Of a stretch of 35,763 nt of DNA, positions 22,887 through 32,100 are shown piece after piece. Origin of the DNA: JBJFCE01 sp964437825. GTDB lineage: Bacteria; Bacillota; Clostridia; Lachnospirales; Lachnospiraceae. The notes under the pieces are model-generated. The model had not been told where the DNA came from. It made no database searches and worked only from the letters and a program-made list of their open reading frames with translations. The DNA lies in NCBI GenBank assembly GCA_964437825.1, contig CAYTIH010000026.1, forward strand, positions 1 through 35,763, written 5' to 3'. Positions within the stretch are counted from its first letter, which is position 1, and each line of letters opens with the position of its first letter. The position numbers and the translations under genes are program-made.

Positions 22887-22917
22887 AAAAAAGCGCTGCC
22901 GGATGACAACGCTTTTT
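22887..22917 (-). terminator. Terminator-like hairpin inside the operon (khpA-rimM)
   Basis: On the minus strand AAAAAGCGTTG pairs with CAGCGCTTTTTT (one G-T pair), with six T at its end. It begins 15 bases after the khpA stop. Since rimM and trmD lie downstream without another clear promoter, it should be a partial terminator. Confidence 0.7.
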
Positions 22918-22932
22918 CAAAAGTGATTTTCA

Positions 22933-23160
22933 TTAGACGATTTCAACGTCCACTTTCTTATTGTCTTTAGAAGATGCTGCCTTTACTACAGAACGAATCG
23001 CTTTTGCAATTCTGCCCTGCTTCCCGATGACCTTGCCCATATCGGAAGGTGCAACGTGAAGTTCAACGGTAATGTTTTTACCATTTTCTTTTTCTGTAAC
23101 AACAACCTCATCAGGATTATCAACAAGAGCCTTTGCGATTACTTCTACTAATTCTTTCAT
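22933..23160 (-). CDS. khpA: KH-domain RNA-binding protein KhpA (YlqC)
   Basis: 75 residues. It is essentially one KH domain with the G-x-x-G loop in MGKVIGKQGRIAKAIRSVV. Homologues pair with KhpB (Jag) in RNA regulation and cell elongation. GGAGG precedes the ATG. It follows rpsP by 47 bases, as in most Firmicutes. Confidence 0.94.
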   Translation of the reverse strand: MKELVEVIAKALVDNPDEVVVTEKENGKNITVELHVAPSDMGKVIGKQGRIAKAIRSVVKAASSKDNKKVDVEIV

Positions 23161-23207
23161 GATTCACCTCCGGAATGAGATCTGCGGTTAAACTATGTCA
23201 GTTACGA

Positions 23208-23468
23208 TTATTTCTCGATTCCGGCATTCTTGAAGAGTCTGGCAACAATCTCTGTGGGCTGAGCGCCGTTTGCAAGCCATTTCTTTGCAAGCTCCTCGTT
23301 AATCTTTACGGTAGAGATCTCTGTATTAGGATCATAGGTTCCGATTTCCTCAATGCACTTACCGTTTCTGGAAACTCTGGAGTCAGCGACAACGATTCTA
23401 TACAGAGCGTTCTTCTTCTGACCGATTCTTCTTAATCTGATTTTTACTGCCATTTCTTTTTCCTCCAA
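23208..23468 (-). CDS. rpsP: 30S ribosomal protein S16
   Basis: 86 residues. The N-terminus MAVKIRLRRIGQKKNALYRI and the stretch RVSRNGKCIEEIGTYDP are characteristic of the family. The ORF begins two codons before MAVKIRLRRI (MEEKEMAV), and the ATG at 23453 with the GGAGGAAAAAG upstream is also possible as start. It lies 57 bases after ffh; a perfect 14-bp palindrome (23502-23515) sits in the gap. Confidence 0.96.
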   Translation of the reverse strand: MEEKEMAVKIRLRRIGQKKNALYRIVVADSRVSRNGKCIEEIGTYDPNTEISTVKINEELAKKWLANGAQPTEIVARLFKNAGIEK

Positions 23469-23525
23469 AAAATTGTTTCTAAAAGTATCTTAAATTTATA
23501 GAATGGATATCCATTTAGGCTTTCG

Positions 23526-24887
23526 TCAAAACGGAAATCTCATACCACCCATGCCGGGGAAGCCGCCGCGGCCCTTCTTTTTAAAGCCGCCCATCTGCTT
23601 CATCATTTTCTGTCCCTGCTCAAACTGCTTGATAAAGCGATTTACAACTGCAATGTCGACACCCGCTCCCTTAGCGATCCGATGCTTGCGGCTCGGATTT
23701 AAAAGCTTGGGATTTGTTCTTTCCGCAGGCGTCATGGACAGGACAATCGCTTCGAAATGAGTAAGCTGTTTCTCATCAATCATGGAGTTGATATCCCCCA
23801 TCTTGGCGCCCATACCGGGCAGCATGGAGAGAATCCCGGACAAACCGCCCATATTCTTCATCTGCTTCATGCTCTCCAGATAATCCTCAAAATCAAACTT
23901 CCCTTTTTTCATATTGGAAGCCATTTTTTTCGTTTTATCTTCATCGAGATCAACTTCAGCCTGGGCTTTTTCTATTAAAGACAGGACATCGCCCATACCG
24001 AGAATTCTGCTTGCCATACGATCCGGATAAAACTGCTCCAAATCCGTGAGTTTTTCGCCCATACCGACATACAGAATCGGCTTTCCGGTCACAGCCTTGA
24101 CTGACAGCGCCGCACCGCCTCTGGTATCGCCATCCATCTTGCTGAGGATTACACCGTCCACGCCGACCTTTTCATCGAATTCCTTTGCCACGTTCACTGC
24201 ATCCTGACCGGTCATGGCATCCACAACAAGCAGGGATTGATGAACCTCAACATTGGATTTGATCTCCTGCAGCTCTTCCATCATTTCTTCATCAATGTGA
24301 AGCCGGCCTGCCGTATCCAGAATTACCACATTATGTCCGTTTTTCGCTGCGTGTTCAATCGCGGCCTTTGCAATATTGACAGGCTTTTGCGTATCTCCCA
24401 TGGAAAATACATCCACCTGTACCTTTTCTCCGTTGATCTGTAACTGCTTAATTGCCGCAGGCCTGTATACGTCACAGGCTGCCAGTAACGGTTTTTTTCC
24501 CTTTAGCTTCATTTTACCGGCAAGCTTCGCCGCTGCCGTCGTTTTACCGGCGCCCTGAAGACCGCACATCATAATGACAGTGATTGCTTTTCCCGGCTGA
24601 TACTGAATTTCCGTCGTGTCAGACCCCATAAGCGCGATCATTTCTTCGTTTACAATTTTGATCACCGTCTGACCCGGATTGAGTCCGTTCAATACGTCAC
24701 TGCCAATGGCTCTTTCCTCCACAGCGGAAACGAACTGCTTTACTACTTTAAAGTTAACATCCGCTTCCAGCAGCGCCATCTTTACTTCCTTTAACGCAGT
24801 CTTTACATCCGCCTCCGTTAAACGGCCCTTACTTCTCAGATTCTTAAATACATTCGTGAGTTTATCCGTTAAGCTTTCAAAAGCCAT
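23526..24887 (-). CDS. ffh: Signal recognition particle protein Ffh (SRP54)
   Basis: 453 residues. The N domain (about 1-95) is followed by the G domain with P-loop GLQGAGKTT (109-117), then DVYRPAA, DTAGRLH and SKMDGDTRGGA. The Met-rich M domain (about 300-453) binds SRP RNA and signal sequences (SMKQMKNMGG, MLPGMGAKMGD, KKMGG-like end). It targets nascent membrane proteins together with FtsY, encoded at 28062-29057. It starts one base after the ylxM stop codon. Confidence 0.98.
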   Translation of the reverse strand: MAFESLTDKLTNVFKNLRSKGRLTEADVKTALKEVKMALLEADVNFKVVKQFVSAVEERAIGSDVLNGLNPGQTVIKIVNEEMIALMGSDTTEIQYQPGKAITVIMMCGLQGAGKTTAAAKLAGKMKLKGKKPLLAACDVYRPAAIKQLQINGEKVQVDVFSMGDTQKPVNIAKAAIEHAAKNGHNVVILDTAGRLHIDEEMMEELQEIKSNVEVHQSLLVVDAMTGQDAVNVAKEFDEKVGVDGVILSKMDGDTRGGAALSVKAVTGKPILYVGMGEKLTDLEQFYPDRMASRILGMGDVLSLIEKAQAEVDLDEDKTKKMASNMKKGKFDFEDYLESMKQMKNMGGLSGILSMLPGMGAKMGDINSMIDEKQLTHFEAIVLSMTPAERTNPKLLNPSRKHRIAKGAGVDIAVVNRFIKQFEQGQKMMKQMGGFKKKGRGGFPGMGGMRFPF

Positions 24888-24888
24888 A

Positions 24889-25311
24889 CTACAGTTCTCC
24901 TAATATTTCACCGGCCAACTCTTTGATTCTTCGGACTTTGCTCTGTTGCTCAGACTCCTCACACTGCCCGCTTCGGTACTCCTGCGGCGAATCCGGGGCT
25001 TTGGTATTTGCTTTGGTCAGTCCGGCTTCTTCCAATTCATCCGCCAGAGCATCGATCTCCAAAATCCGTTTCTTTACGTTATCGAAACGTTCCACGAGGT
25101 GAAGCTTATATTCATAATCCTCTAAAATCCGGTCACAGCGTTTCAACAGGTCATGCACTCCCTGTCTGCTGATTCCCTGAATATCCGCAATTTCGCCAAG
25201 AGACATATCATTGTAAACCGCATCCTCATAAATCTGTCTTTGATGCTCCGTTAACAGTTCCCCATAAAAATCATATAACAGACCATGCAGGGCAAATTTT
25301 TCCATAATCAT
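24889..25311 (-). CDS. ylxM: YlxM-family (UPF0122) helix-turn-helix protein
   Basis: 140 residues. A sigma-70 region-4-like HTH is visible (LTEHQRQIYEDAVYNDMSLG, EIADIQGISRQGVHDLLKRC). Homologues bind and regulate SRP components. The C-terminal 40 residues are charged and lower in complexity. GAGAGG fits either ATG (25311 or 25305). It is the first gene of the SRP/ribosome operon, from the promoter at 25340-25368. Confidence 0.93.
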   Translation of the reverse strand: MIMEKFALHGLLYDFYGELLTEHQRQIYEDAVYNDMSLGEIADIQGISRQGVHDLLKRCDRILEDYEYKLHLVERFDNVKKRILEIDALADELEEAGLTKANTKAPDSPQEYRSGQCEESEQQSKVRRIKELAGEILGEL

Positions 25312-25339
25312 ACCTCTCCCGGTGACTTACGCCTTGATT

Positions 25340-25368
25340 ATCATACAGGAAAAGGCAGATGGTGTCAA
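25340..25368 (-). promoter_or_regulatory. Promoter of the ylxM-ffh-rpsP operon
   Basis: On the minus strand TTGACA (25363-25368), 17 bases, TATGAT (25340-25345). The consensus -35 and correct spacing make it a strong candidate. It drives at least seven genes downstream. Confidence 0.9.
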
Positions 25369-25379
25369 GTATTTTTTCT

Positions 25380-25440
25380 TGACAAATATCGTGACAAATA
25401 TTGCGACGCTTTTTCCTGATAAATATTGCGGCGCTTTATC
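25380..25440. repeat. Imperfect triple repeat upstream of the ylxM promoter
   Basis: TGACAAATAT / TGACAAATATTGCGACGCTTT / TGATAAATATTGCGGCGCTTT follow each other in 60 bases. They lie between the yitT 3' end (25494) and the ylxM -35 and may be UP-element-like or a slippage product. No terminator for yitT is visible here. Confidence 0.55.
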
Positions 25441-25493
25441 TGCAAATGCAGTTTAATATAGTAAACTAAAATAATAACAGTGACGCCTCCGGA

Positions 25494-26498
25494 TTATAAT
25501 CTTTCAGCCCGGATATTCTTATATCCCTCTCCAAAAACTTCATTTGCACTTGATACGATCAAAAAAGCCGCGGGATCCTCTTCTTTTACAATATCAATCA
25601 CATTAATGGATTTCTGTTTTCTGGTTGCGCAAAAAATAATTCTCTTGTCACGCGCAGTATAGGCGCCGGCGCCCTCCAGATAAGTCACGCCCACTCCCAC
25701 ATCATCAATCAGTCTGCCTGCAATTTCTTCGGGCATATCACTGATAATAAAAATGATTCTGGCTTCATCCTGACCATATAGAATCAAATCCATAACGTGG
25801 ACATTCAACATTACCACAATTCCCGCATATACCGCAAGCGACAGATTATGAAACATGAATCCGGACGTAACTACAACTGCCATATCTAATATCAGGAAGA
25901 TTGTCCCCGATTTGAGGTACGGATAACGCATTCTGAGAATTTTAACCACAATATCCATTCCTCCGGTTGTCGCACCTGCCCGGAATACCAGTCCCACGCC
26001 TCCGCCGACACAGATGCTTCCAAGCGCCGAAGCAACAATCAAATCATCCGATAGCGGTGCTATCATACCGCACAGTAAATTGGTAAAAACAGAGGACAAG
26101 ATCGTGGCATAACAAGTACCAAGAATCATACTTCTCCCAAATTTCATCCAGCCCAGCAATAACAAGGGTATGTTAATGATGAAAATCCATGTTCCTGTCG
26201 CAATAGGCGTAATTTTACTGAGAATAATTGAAATTCCTGATACGCCGCCCGGCGCCAGATTGTTAGGGTCCAAAAGAAGGCTGATTCCCATTGCATAGAT
26301 AAAAGTACCTAATGTAATCATCAGGCACTTTTTGATGACGTATTTCATTTGTTTTGATACATCCTGTTTTTTCGCAAAATGAGGCTTTCTTTTCTCATGG
26401 TTTTCTTCTGAACTATTTTTTACATAAGAGTTCCTTATGAAACAATTCTTTTTCGCTCTTTTCTGCACTGTCCGTGCCTGATTTTCGCAATCCTCCAT
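25494..26498 (-). CDS. YitT-family membrane protein (DUF161/DUF2179)
   Basis: 334 residues. An unusual Lys/Arg/Asn-rich N-terminus of about 50 residues (KKNCFIRNSYVKNSSEENHE) precedes six hydrophobic segments typical of the family, with LLLDPNNLAPGGVSGISIIL and FRAGATTGGMDIVVKIL. The C-terminal DUF2179 soluble domain (about 245-330) ends in YLEGAGAYTARDKRIIFCA and SSANEVFGEGYK. The function is unknown. The ATG at 26498 is preceded by the SD GGAGG of the repeat element; an internal start near Met52 (QMKYVIKK) would remove the extension but lacks a strong SD. It lies after ilvA on the same strand but has its own promoter candidate. Confidence 0.88.
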   Translation of the reverse strand: MEDCENQARTVQKRAKKNCFIRNSYVKNSSEENHEKRKPHFAKKQDVSKQMKYVIKKCLMITLGTFIYAMGISLLLDPNNLAPGGVSGISIILSKITPIATGTWIFIINIPLLLLGWMKFGRSMILGTCYATILSSVFTNLLCGMIAPLSDDLIVASALGSICVGGGVGLVFRAGATTGGMDIVVKILRMRYPYLKSGTIFLILDMAVVVTSGFMFHNLSLAVYAGIVVMLNVHVMDLILYGQDEARIIFIISDMPEEIAGRLIDDVGVGVTYLEGAGAYTARDKRIIFCATRKQKSINVIDIVKEEDPAAFLIVSSANEVFGEGYKNIRAERL

Positions 26499-26590
26499 GC
26501 TAATCCTCCATTTCAGCGCAGTTTACTGCATCGAGCTTATTTTTCAATCTTATCCTCCATGCGCTGTTCCTCCTGTGCCGCGATACGAAA
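26499..26590 (-). repeat. yitT leader: SD-carrying palindromic element
   Basis: In transcription order there is AGGAGG and a leader ORF, then GATTGAAAAATAAGCTC, the palindrome GCAGTAAACTGC (26519-26530), TGAAATGGAGGATTAGC and the yitT ATG. The last 30 bases match the kinase leader, and 18 bases match the orphan copy at 6276-6293. The ATGGAGGATAAG inside the leader ORF repeats the SD context again, which suggests internal duplication. Confidence 0.7.
26537..26560 (-). CDS. Seven-codon leader ORF upstream of yitT
   Basis: ATG at 26560 with AGGAGG at 26569-26574 (8-base spacing) gives MEDKIEK and TAA at 26537-26539. It sits directly before the palindrome and SD of yitT. The SD is better than that of many true genes in this window. 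Translation of it could alter folding of the yitT leader. It may also be a by-product of the repeat sequence. Confidence 0.4.
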   Translation of the reverse strand: MEDKIEK

Positions 26591-26640
26591 TTGAAGACGG
26601 CATCCTTACACCTATCTTTTTATTTTTTACGGAATTGAGG

Positions 26641-26673
26641 GCAATTATACCATAATTGCTTTGCAATTATGGT
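26641..26673 (-). promoter_or_regulatory. Extended -10 promoter candidate inside overlapping palindromes (yitT)
   Basis: On the minus strand TGGTATAAT (26644-26652) is an extended -10, with a poor -35 (CCATAA) 17 bases upstream. It overlaps the perfect inverted repeat ACCATAATTGC-TTT-GCAATTATGGT (26649-26673). A third arm GCAATTAT (26641-26648) can pair with the same central arm. The palindrome could be an operator or part of an ilvA 3' structure. Confidence 0.45.
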
Positions 26674-26706
26674 AACTGCATGGCCACTTTGCTTTGCTCC
26701 GGCCGG

Positions 26707-26728
26707 TATCATGTCTATTGACATGATA
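26707..26728 (-). repeat. Perfect hairpin just after ilvA
   Basis: TATCATGTC-TATT-GACATGATA, a 9-bp stem, lies 9 bases after the ilvA stop (26737). There is no T-tract, so it is not a standard terminator; it may stabilise the 3' end. Confidence 0.55.
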
Positions 26729-26736
26729 ATCTGCTT

Positions 26737-27960
26737 TTAAATATTCGTTCTGACCAGCTTGGGCTTATAACCGCCTTTTTCAAGCGCCTTCATAATCTGT
26801 TCTTTATGCTCGGGTCCGAACGCCTCAATCGTAATGCGGAGCTCTACGGCCGCGCTTCTGTTAATCGATACAAACTGATTGTGCTCAAGCTTGATTACAT
26901 TCCCGTTTTGCTGCGCAATGACCTGCGCCACATGACTCAGTTCGCCCGGCTTATCCGGAAGAAGCGTTGATACGGTAAAGATTCGATTTCTCAAAATCAG
27001 TCCCTGCTGTACCACGGAGGACATGGTAATCACATCCATATTGCCGCCGCTCAAAATAGATACAATCTTTTTTCCTGTTACATCAAGCTGCTTCAGCGCT
27101 GCTACCGTTAACAGACCGGAATTTTCAACCACCATCTTGTGATTTTCCACCATATCCAGAAATGCCACAACCAGATCCGCATCTTCTACAGTAATAATAT
27201 CATCCAAATTCTCCTGTATGTACGGAAACAGCTTCGTACCCGGAGTTTTGACTGCCGTACCGTCCGCAATGGTATTTACCTGCGGAAGCGTTGTGACCTT
27301 TTTATTTTTCAAAGACACCTGCATACAGTTGGCTCCGGCAGGCTCCACACCGATCACCTTAATCTTGGGATTCAGCAGCTTAGCAAGCGTAGATACGCCC
27401 GTAGCAAGACCGCCGCCGCCAATCGGCACCAAAATATAATCCACTGTCGGAAGCTCTTTTACAATTTCCATGGCAATGGTTCCCTGTCCGGTTGCAACTG
27501 CCAGATCGTCAAACGGATGAATAAAGGTATATCCATGCTCGTCCGCAAGCTCATACGCCTTTGCACACGCCTCGTCATAAACATCACCATGCAGCACCAC
27601 CTCGGCGCCGTAACTCTTAGTACGGTTTACCTTGATTAACGGTGTCGTCGTCGGCATAACGATCGTTGCCTTGACCCCAAAGCACTGCGCGGCATACGCT
27701 ACGCCCTGTGCATGGTTCCCGGCAGATGCGGTAATGATTCCCTTCTGTCTTTCTTCTTCCGTCAAGGTATTCATCTTGTAATAAGCGCCGCGAACCTTGT
27801 ATGCGCCTGTAAACTGCATATTTTCAGGCTTCAAATAAACCTTATTTCCGGTCTGATTACTGTAAAAAGCACTGTAAACCAGCTTTGTTTCGTTTGTTAC
27901 CTTTTTTACGATTTCGGATGCTTCCTCAAACCGTTCCAGCGTGAGCATTTCAGCTTCCAT
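26737..27960 (-). CDS. ilvA: Threonine ammonia-lyase (threonine dehydratase)
   Basis: About 407 residues. A PLP enzyme converting threonine to 2-oxobutanoate, the first step toward isoleucine. The PLP lysine lies in NMQFTGAYKVRGAYYK, the glycine-rich phosphate loop in VPIGGGGLATG, and SGGN near residue 310. A C-terminal ACT-like domain (about 330-407) with FTVSTLLPDKPGELSHV suggests allosteric control. The start at 27960 (MEAEMLTLERF) follows AGAAGG. The frame opens at 28008 with a weak SD, and 27948 is also possible. It lies 101 bases after ftsY on the same strand, but no promoter is clear between them. Confidence 0.93.
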   Translation of the reverse strand: MEAEMLTLERFEEASEIVKKVTNETKLVYSAFYSNQTGNKVYLKPENMQFTGAYKVRGAYYKMNTLTEEERQKGIITASAGNHAQGVAYAAQCFGVKATIVMPTTTPLIKVNRTKSYGAEVVLHGDVYDEACAKAYELADEHGYTFIHPFDDLAVATGQGTIAMEIVKELPTVDYILVPIGGGGLATGVSTLAKLLNPKIKVIGVEPAGANCMQVSLKNKKVTTLPQVNTIADGTAVKTPGTKLFPYIQENLDDIITVEDADLVVAFLDMVENHKMVVENSGLLTVAALKQLDVTGKKIVSILSGGNMDVITMSSVVQQGLILRNRIFTVSTLLPDKPGELSHVAQVIAQQNGNVIKLEHNQFVSINRSAAVELRITIEAFGPEHKEQIMKALEKGGYKPKLVRTNI

Positions 27961-28061
27961 TTCATGTACCTTCTTTCTAATTTTCTGATATTCTATCCGG
28001 ATTTTCATTAAATATCCATTATAAATGATCCGTGCACATGTCCCCGGATCCGTATCCCATA

Positions 28062-29057
28062 TTACTCTTGTTCCTGCGCAATGCCACTCCCGGAATTCTC
28101 AGACTCCGCCAAAGCTTCCTCCGGCTTGACATCAAACAGAGCGTTTACAAACTGGGTCGGATCAAACTTTTGCAAATCATCCATCCGTTCTCCGACCCCG
28201 ATGTACTTAACGGGAACCTGCAGTTCGGATTGAATTGCAACGGCGATGCCGCCCTTTGCGGTACCGTCCATCTTGGTTAAAATAATTCCGGTCAAATCGG
28301 TAACATCGCCGAATTCTCGCGCCTGCACCAGCGCATTTTGTCCGGTTGTTCCGTCAAGCACTACCAGACTTTCTCTATGTGCAGTCGGAAACTCCCGCTC
28401 AATGATCCGGTTCATTTTGCGCAGCTCTTCCATTAAATTCTTTTTGTTATGAAGCCTGCCCGCCGTATCACACAAAAGTACATCCACATTTCTGGCCTTT
28501 GCGGCATTCACCGCATCGAAAATCACGGATGCCGGATCCGCTCCTTCTTTTCCGCCGATCATATCAACGCCGGCCCTGCGGCACCATTCTTCAAGCTGTT
28601 CTCCGGCCGCGGCACGAAACGTATCCGCAGCGGCGATCAAAACTTTTTTGCCCTGTGCCTTCAGATTTCCTGCCAGCTTTCCTACCGATGTCGTCTTTCC
28701 TACGCCGTTGACGCCCACTACCATAATCACAGACTGCTCTTTTTCAAAATCATAGGCGGTTTCCCCCACCTCCATTTGCATAACGATGCTGTCCATCAGG
28801 AGCTTTCTGCAATCTGCAGGCTCCTTGATATGCTGCTTTTTTACCTCATCCTTTAAGCGTTCCAAAATCTCGGAGGTAGCGTTCATCCCGATATCCCCCA
28901 TGATCATGATTTCTTCCAGCTCATCATAAAAATCATCATCAATACTGCTGTATCCGCCAAACACGGAATCCATACCGCGGACAATGGAATCCCTGGTCTT
29001 GGAAAGTCCTTCCTTTAGCCTTCCGAAAAAGCCCTTCTTTTCTTTTTCCTCACTCAT
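28062..29057 (-). CDS. ftsY: SRP receptor FtsY
   Basis: 331 residues. A short charged N-terminus (KEKKGFFGRLKEGLSKTRDS) leads into the N domain. The G domain has GVNGVGKTTSVGKLA, ADTFRAAAGEQL, DTAGRLHNK and TKMDGTAKGG. It docks the Ffh ribosome complex at the membrane. ATG at 29057 is preferred, with AAGGAG eleven bases upstream; a GTG at 29069 has the SD almost abutting it. It is 75 bases after smc, continuing the rnc-smc-ftsY order. Confidence 0.97.
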   Translation of the reverse strand: MSEEKEKKGFFGRLKEGLSKTRDSIVRGMDSVFGGYSSIDDDFYDELEEIMIMGDIGMNATSEILERLKDEVKKQHIKEPADCRKLLMDSIVMQMEVGETAYDFEKEQSVIMVVGVNGVGKTTSVGKLAGNLKAQGKKVLIAAADTFRAAAGEQLEEWCRRAGVDMIGGKEGADPASVIFDAVNAAKARNVDVLLCDTAGRLHNKKNLMEELRKMNRIIEREFPTAHRESLVVLDGTTGQNALVQAREFGDVTDLTGIILTKMDGTAKGGIAVAIQSELQVPVKYIGVGERMDDLQKFDPTQFVNALFDVKPEEALAESENSGSGIAQEQE

Positions 29058-29144
29058 ACATTCAATCACTCCTTGCTTCCCTTACTCAGGTCATGAAGCA
29101 TACCGATGTCTGCCATAACCGCGGCTGCACGATTCTCAGTATCA

Positions 29145-32100
29145 TCAGTTATCCAGTTCCTTATCAATCAAATTGACACTGACGAGCGCCGACACGCCTT
29201 TTTCCTGCATCGTAATACCATACAGACGGTCCACCTTTTCCATTGTACCACGTCTGTGTGTAATGACAATGAACTGCGTATGCTTTGTCAGCTTATGTAA
29301 ATATTTTGCAAAGCGTCCCACATTATTCTCATCCAGCGCCGCTTCGATTTCATCAAGGAGACAGAATGGCGAGGGCTTCAGATTCTGAATTGCAAATAGC
29401 AGCGCAATTGCAGTAAGCGCTTTTTCTCCGCCGGACATCTGCATCATGTTCTGCAGCTTCTTTCCCGGCGGCTGCGCAATAATCCTGATTCCCGCTTCCA
29501 GAATATCCTCATCCTCCTGCAGCTCCAGTTCACCCTTACCGCCGCCGAACAGTTCCTTGAATACCTTATCAAACTCCCGGCAGATATCGGCAAATTTCTC
29601 TTTAAACTGGGTTCGCATGGCCGTATCAAGCTCTGTGATAATTCCCTGCAGCGTCTTTTCGGCCTCCACCAGATCATCATGCTGTGTCTTCAAGAATGTA
29701 TAACGCTCCATCAGGTTCTTATAATCCTCAATGGCATTGACGTTTACATCACCCAGCTTTCTGATTTGATCCTTTAAATCCGCGATCTCCTTTTTCATCA
29801 TCGGAAGATCATTCATTTCCTCATCTCTTAATGAAGCCGCATCACTCAAAGTGATCTCATATTCATTCCACATATAATTGATCTGGGCTTCAATGGATTC
29901 CTCCATTTTTTCCTTCTGGGCATTCAGACGGTACACTTCCTTGTCCAATGCGCTCATACGCTCGGACAGATCTTCTCTTTCCTTAAAGAAGTTCTTCTGT
30001 TTTCCGCTTAGTTCATCCCGCAGCGCCGTATCCGCTTTCAGCTTCTCCTGCGTCTCTGACTGTGCCGTGCCTGCGGCTTCAATCGTCTGTATGATCTGCT
30101 CGATGCTTTCTTTTTTGTGTGCAACATCCTGCTCGTTATTCTTTAAGCTTTCCTCAATTTCGCTCAGATCGTCCTGTAAACGCATTAATTCCCCGTCGAT
30201 ACGGTTCACATTCTGCTGTTCAAATTCCTGCTTTTGAAGCATTTTCTGAACTTCTACATCCCAGGAAGCGGCCTTTGCGGATTTCTCCGTCTCTGTCTGT
30301 CTGACTTCCTCAAGCTCCGTCTGACAGACTGCAATTTTTTCCGTTAATTCCTGCTCCAGCTTTTCCGAATCGGACAATCTTCTCAGAATTTCCGCTTTAC
30401 TGCTTTCAATTTCCCTGACCTTTTCTTCAATGCTGCTCTGTTCGGTTTTCAGTTCGCCAAAGCCCTTTGTGGTTTCTTCTTTTCTCTCCTGCGCCTTAAT
30501 TACATTTAAACGGGCCGTATTTTGTTTAATGAACATGTCCTGAATCCGGTTTTTGACTTCCTCTATCCGGACTCTCAGCACATTTCTTTCTTCCTTGATT
30601 GCAGTGATACCGTCTTGCAGCTTTTCGATCTCCTGATCAAGCTTTTGAACCTTCTTTTCCAGCTCATCCATTTCACGCCTGCGGCCAAGGAGATTGGAAT
30701 TGTTCTTAAAGGCACCGCCGCTGATGGCACCGCCCGGCACCAAAAGCTCTCCTTCTATGGTAACCATACGGATTCCGTAGCCAAACTTCCTGGCGATCTT
30801 TACGGCGTTATCCACATGATCCACCACTAAGATTCTGCCGAGCATGGACTTTGCCACATTCCTGTACTTCTCATCTATGGATACAAGCTCATCCGCCATC
30901 CCGATCACACCGGTTTCATTAAGCGCCTCGGGATTTTTGAACTCCTGCGGACTTGTAATACTCGTTAACGGCAAAAAGGTCGCACGTCCGAAACGATTTT
31001 CCTTCAAAAAGCCGATCATCCGCTTTGCCGTTTCTTCATTGTCGGTTACAATATTCTGGATATTGCCTCCAAGTGCGGTCTCTATGGCAGTTTCATATTT
31101 TTTCTCCACCTTGATAATATCCGCAACAACGCCGATGATTCCTTTGTCCTTTTCTTTACACTCCATGACCTTTCGGATACTGCTGCCGTAGCCCTCATAG
31201 CGCTCGGTCAAATTCGTAATCGTATCCAGCTTGGATTTTTCCTGATGGTACAGCTCCTGCGTTTCCCGAAGCTTTGCATCCATTCCGGTCAGCTCCAGCT
31301 TGATCTGTCCGGCACGGTCCTCCATACTTTTTTTGCTGTGATTGAGTTCTCCGATTTCCTTTGTAACAGCCTCGAATTCCTGCTCTAACTCCCTGATTAC
31401 GGCATCCTGTTCTTCCTCATCGGACTTGGCACGGATCAGTCTGCTGCTTAACTCGGCCTTTCTGATCGAAACCTGCTCCATCATAGAGTCCAGACGTCCC
31501 ATCTGTGATTTGATCGTCGCTCTCTCGTTCAGTGCAGAAATAATGGTATTTTTATCTTCTTCAATTCCGCTGTTTAAGCTCTCGATCCGGCTTTGAACCT
31601 CAAGCAGGGAATTTCTGGCTTCTTCCCTCGCCGCCTCCACCTGGGCAAGCTTATCGTCAATCAGCTTTTTCTCGGCGAGAATGGAATCCTTTTCCACAGT
31701 TTTCAGGCGAATATCCTCATTCAGGTTATCCAGTCTGGTCCGGAAATGACTCTGATTTCCCTCCGCGGAATGAATCTGCTCCTTTAAAACATTGATTTCT
31801 CCCTCCAGCTTTCCTCTCATTACGGAGGTATCCGTCAGGCTTGTTCTGGCCTTTTCTATTTCCTCATTTAACTGCTCGATCTGCTGTTCTATCTGCTCGT
31901 ATTCTGATCTGATCAGGTCGTGTTTTTGCGTAGTCTGCTCTAAATCGCCGCTCGCAATCCGATATTTTTCCTCTACGGAGATTAACTGTTCCCTGATTCT
32001 CTGATTTTCTAACAGGAACACATTGACATCATAGGCTTTCAGTTCCTCTTTCTTTTTCAGATAAACCTTCGCTTTTTCAGACTGTTTTTCAAGCGGTGCA

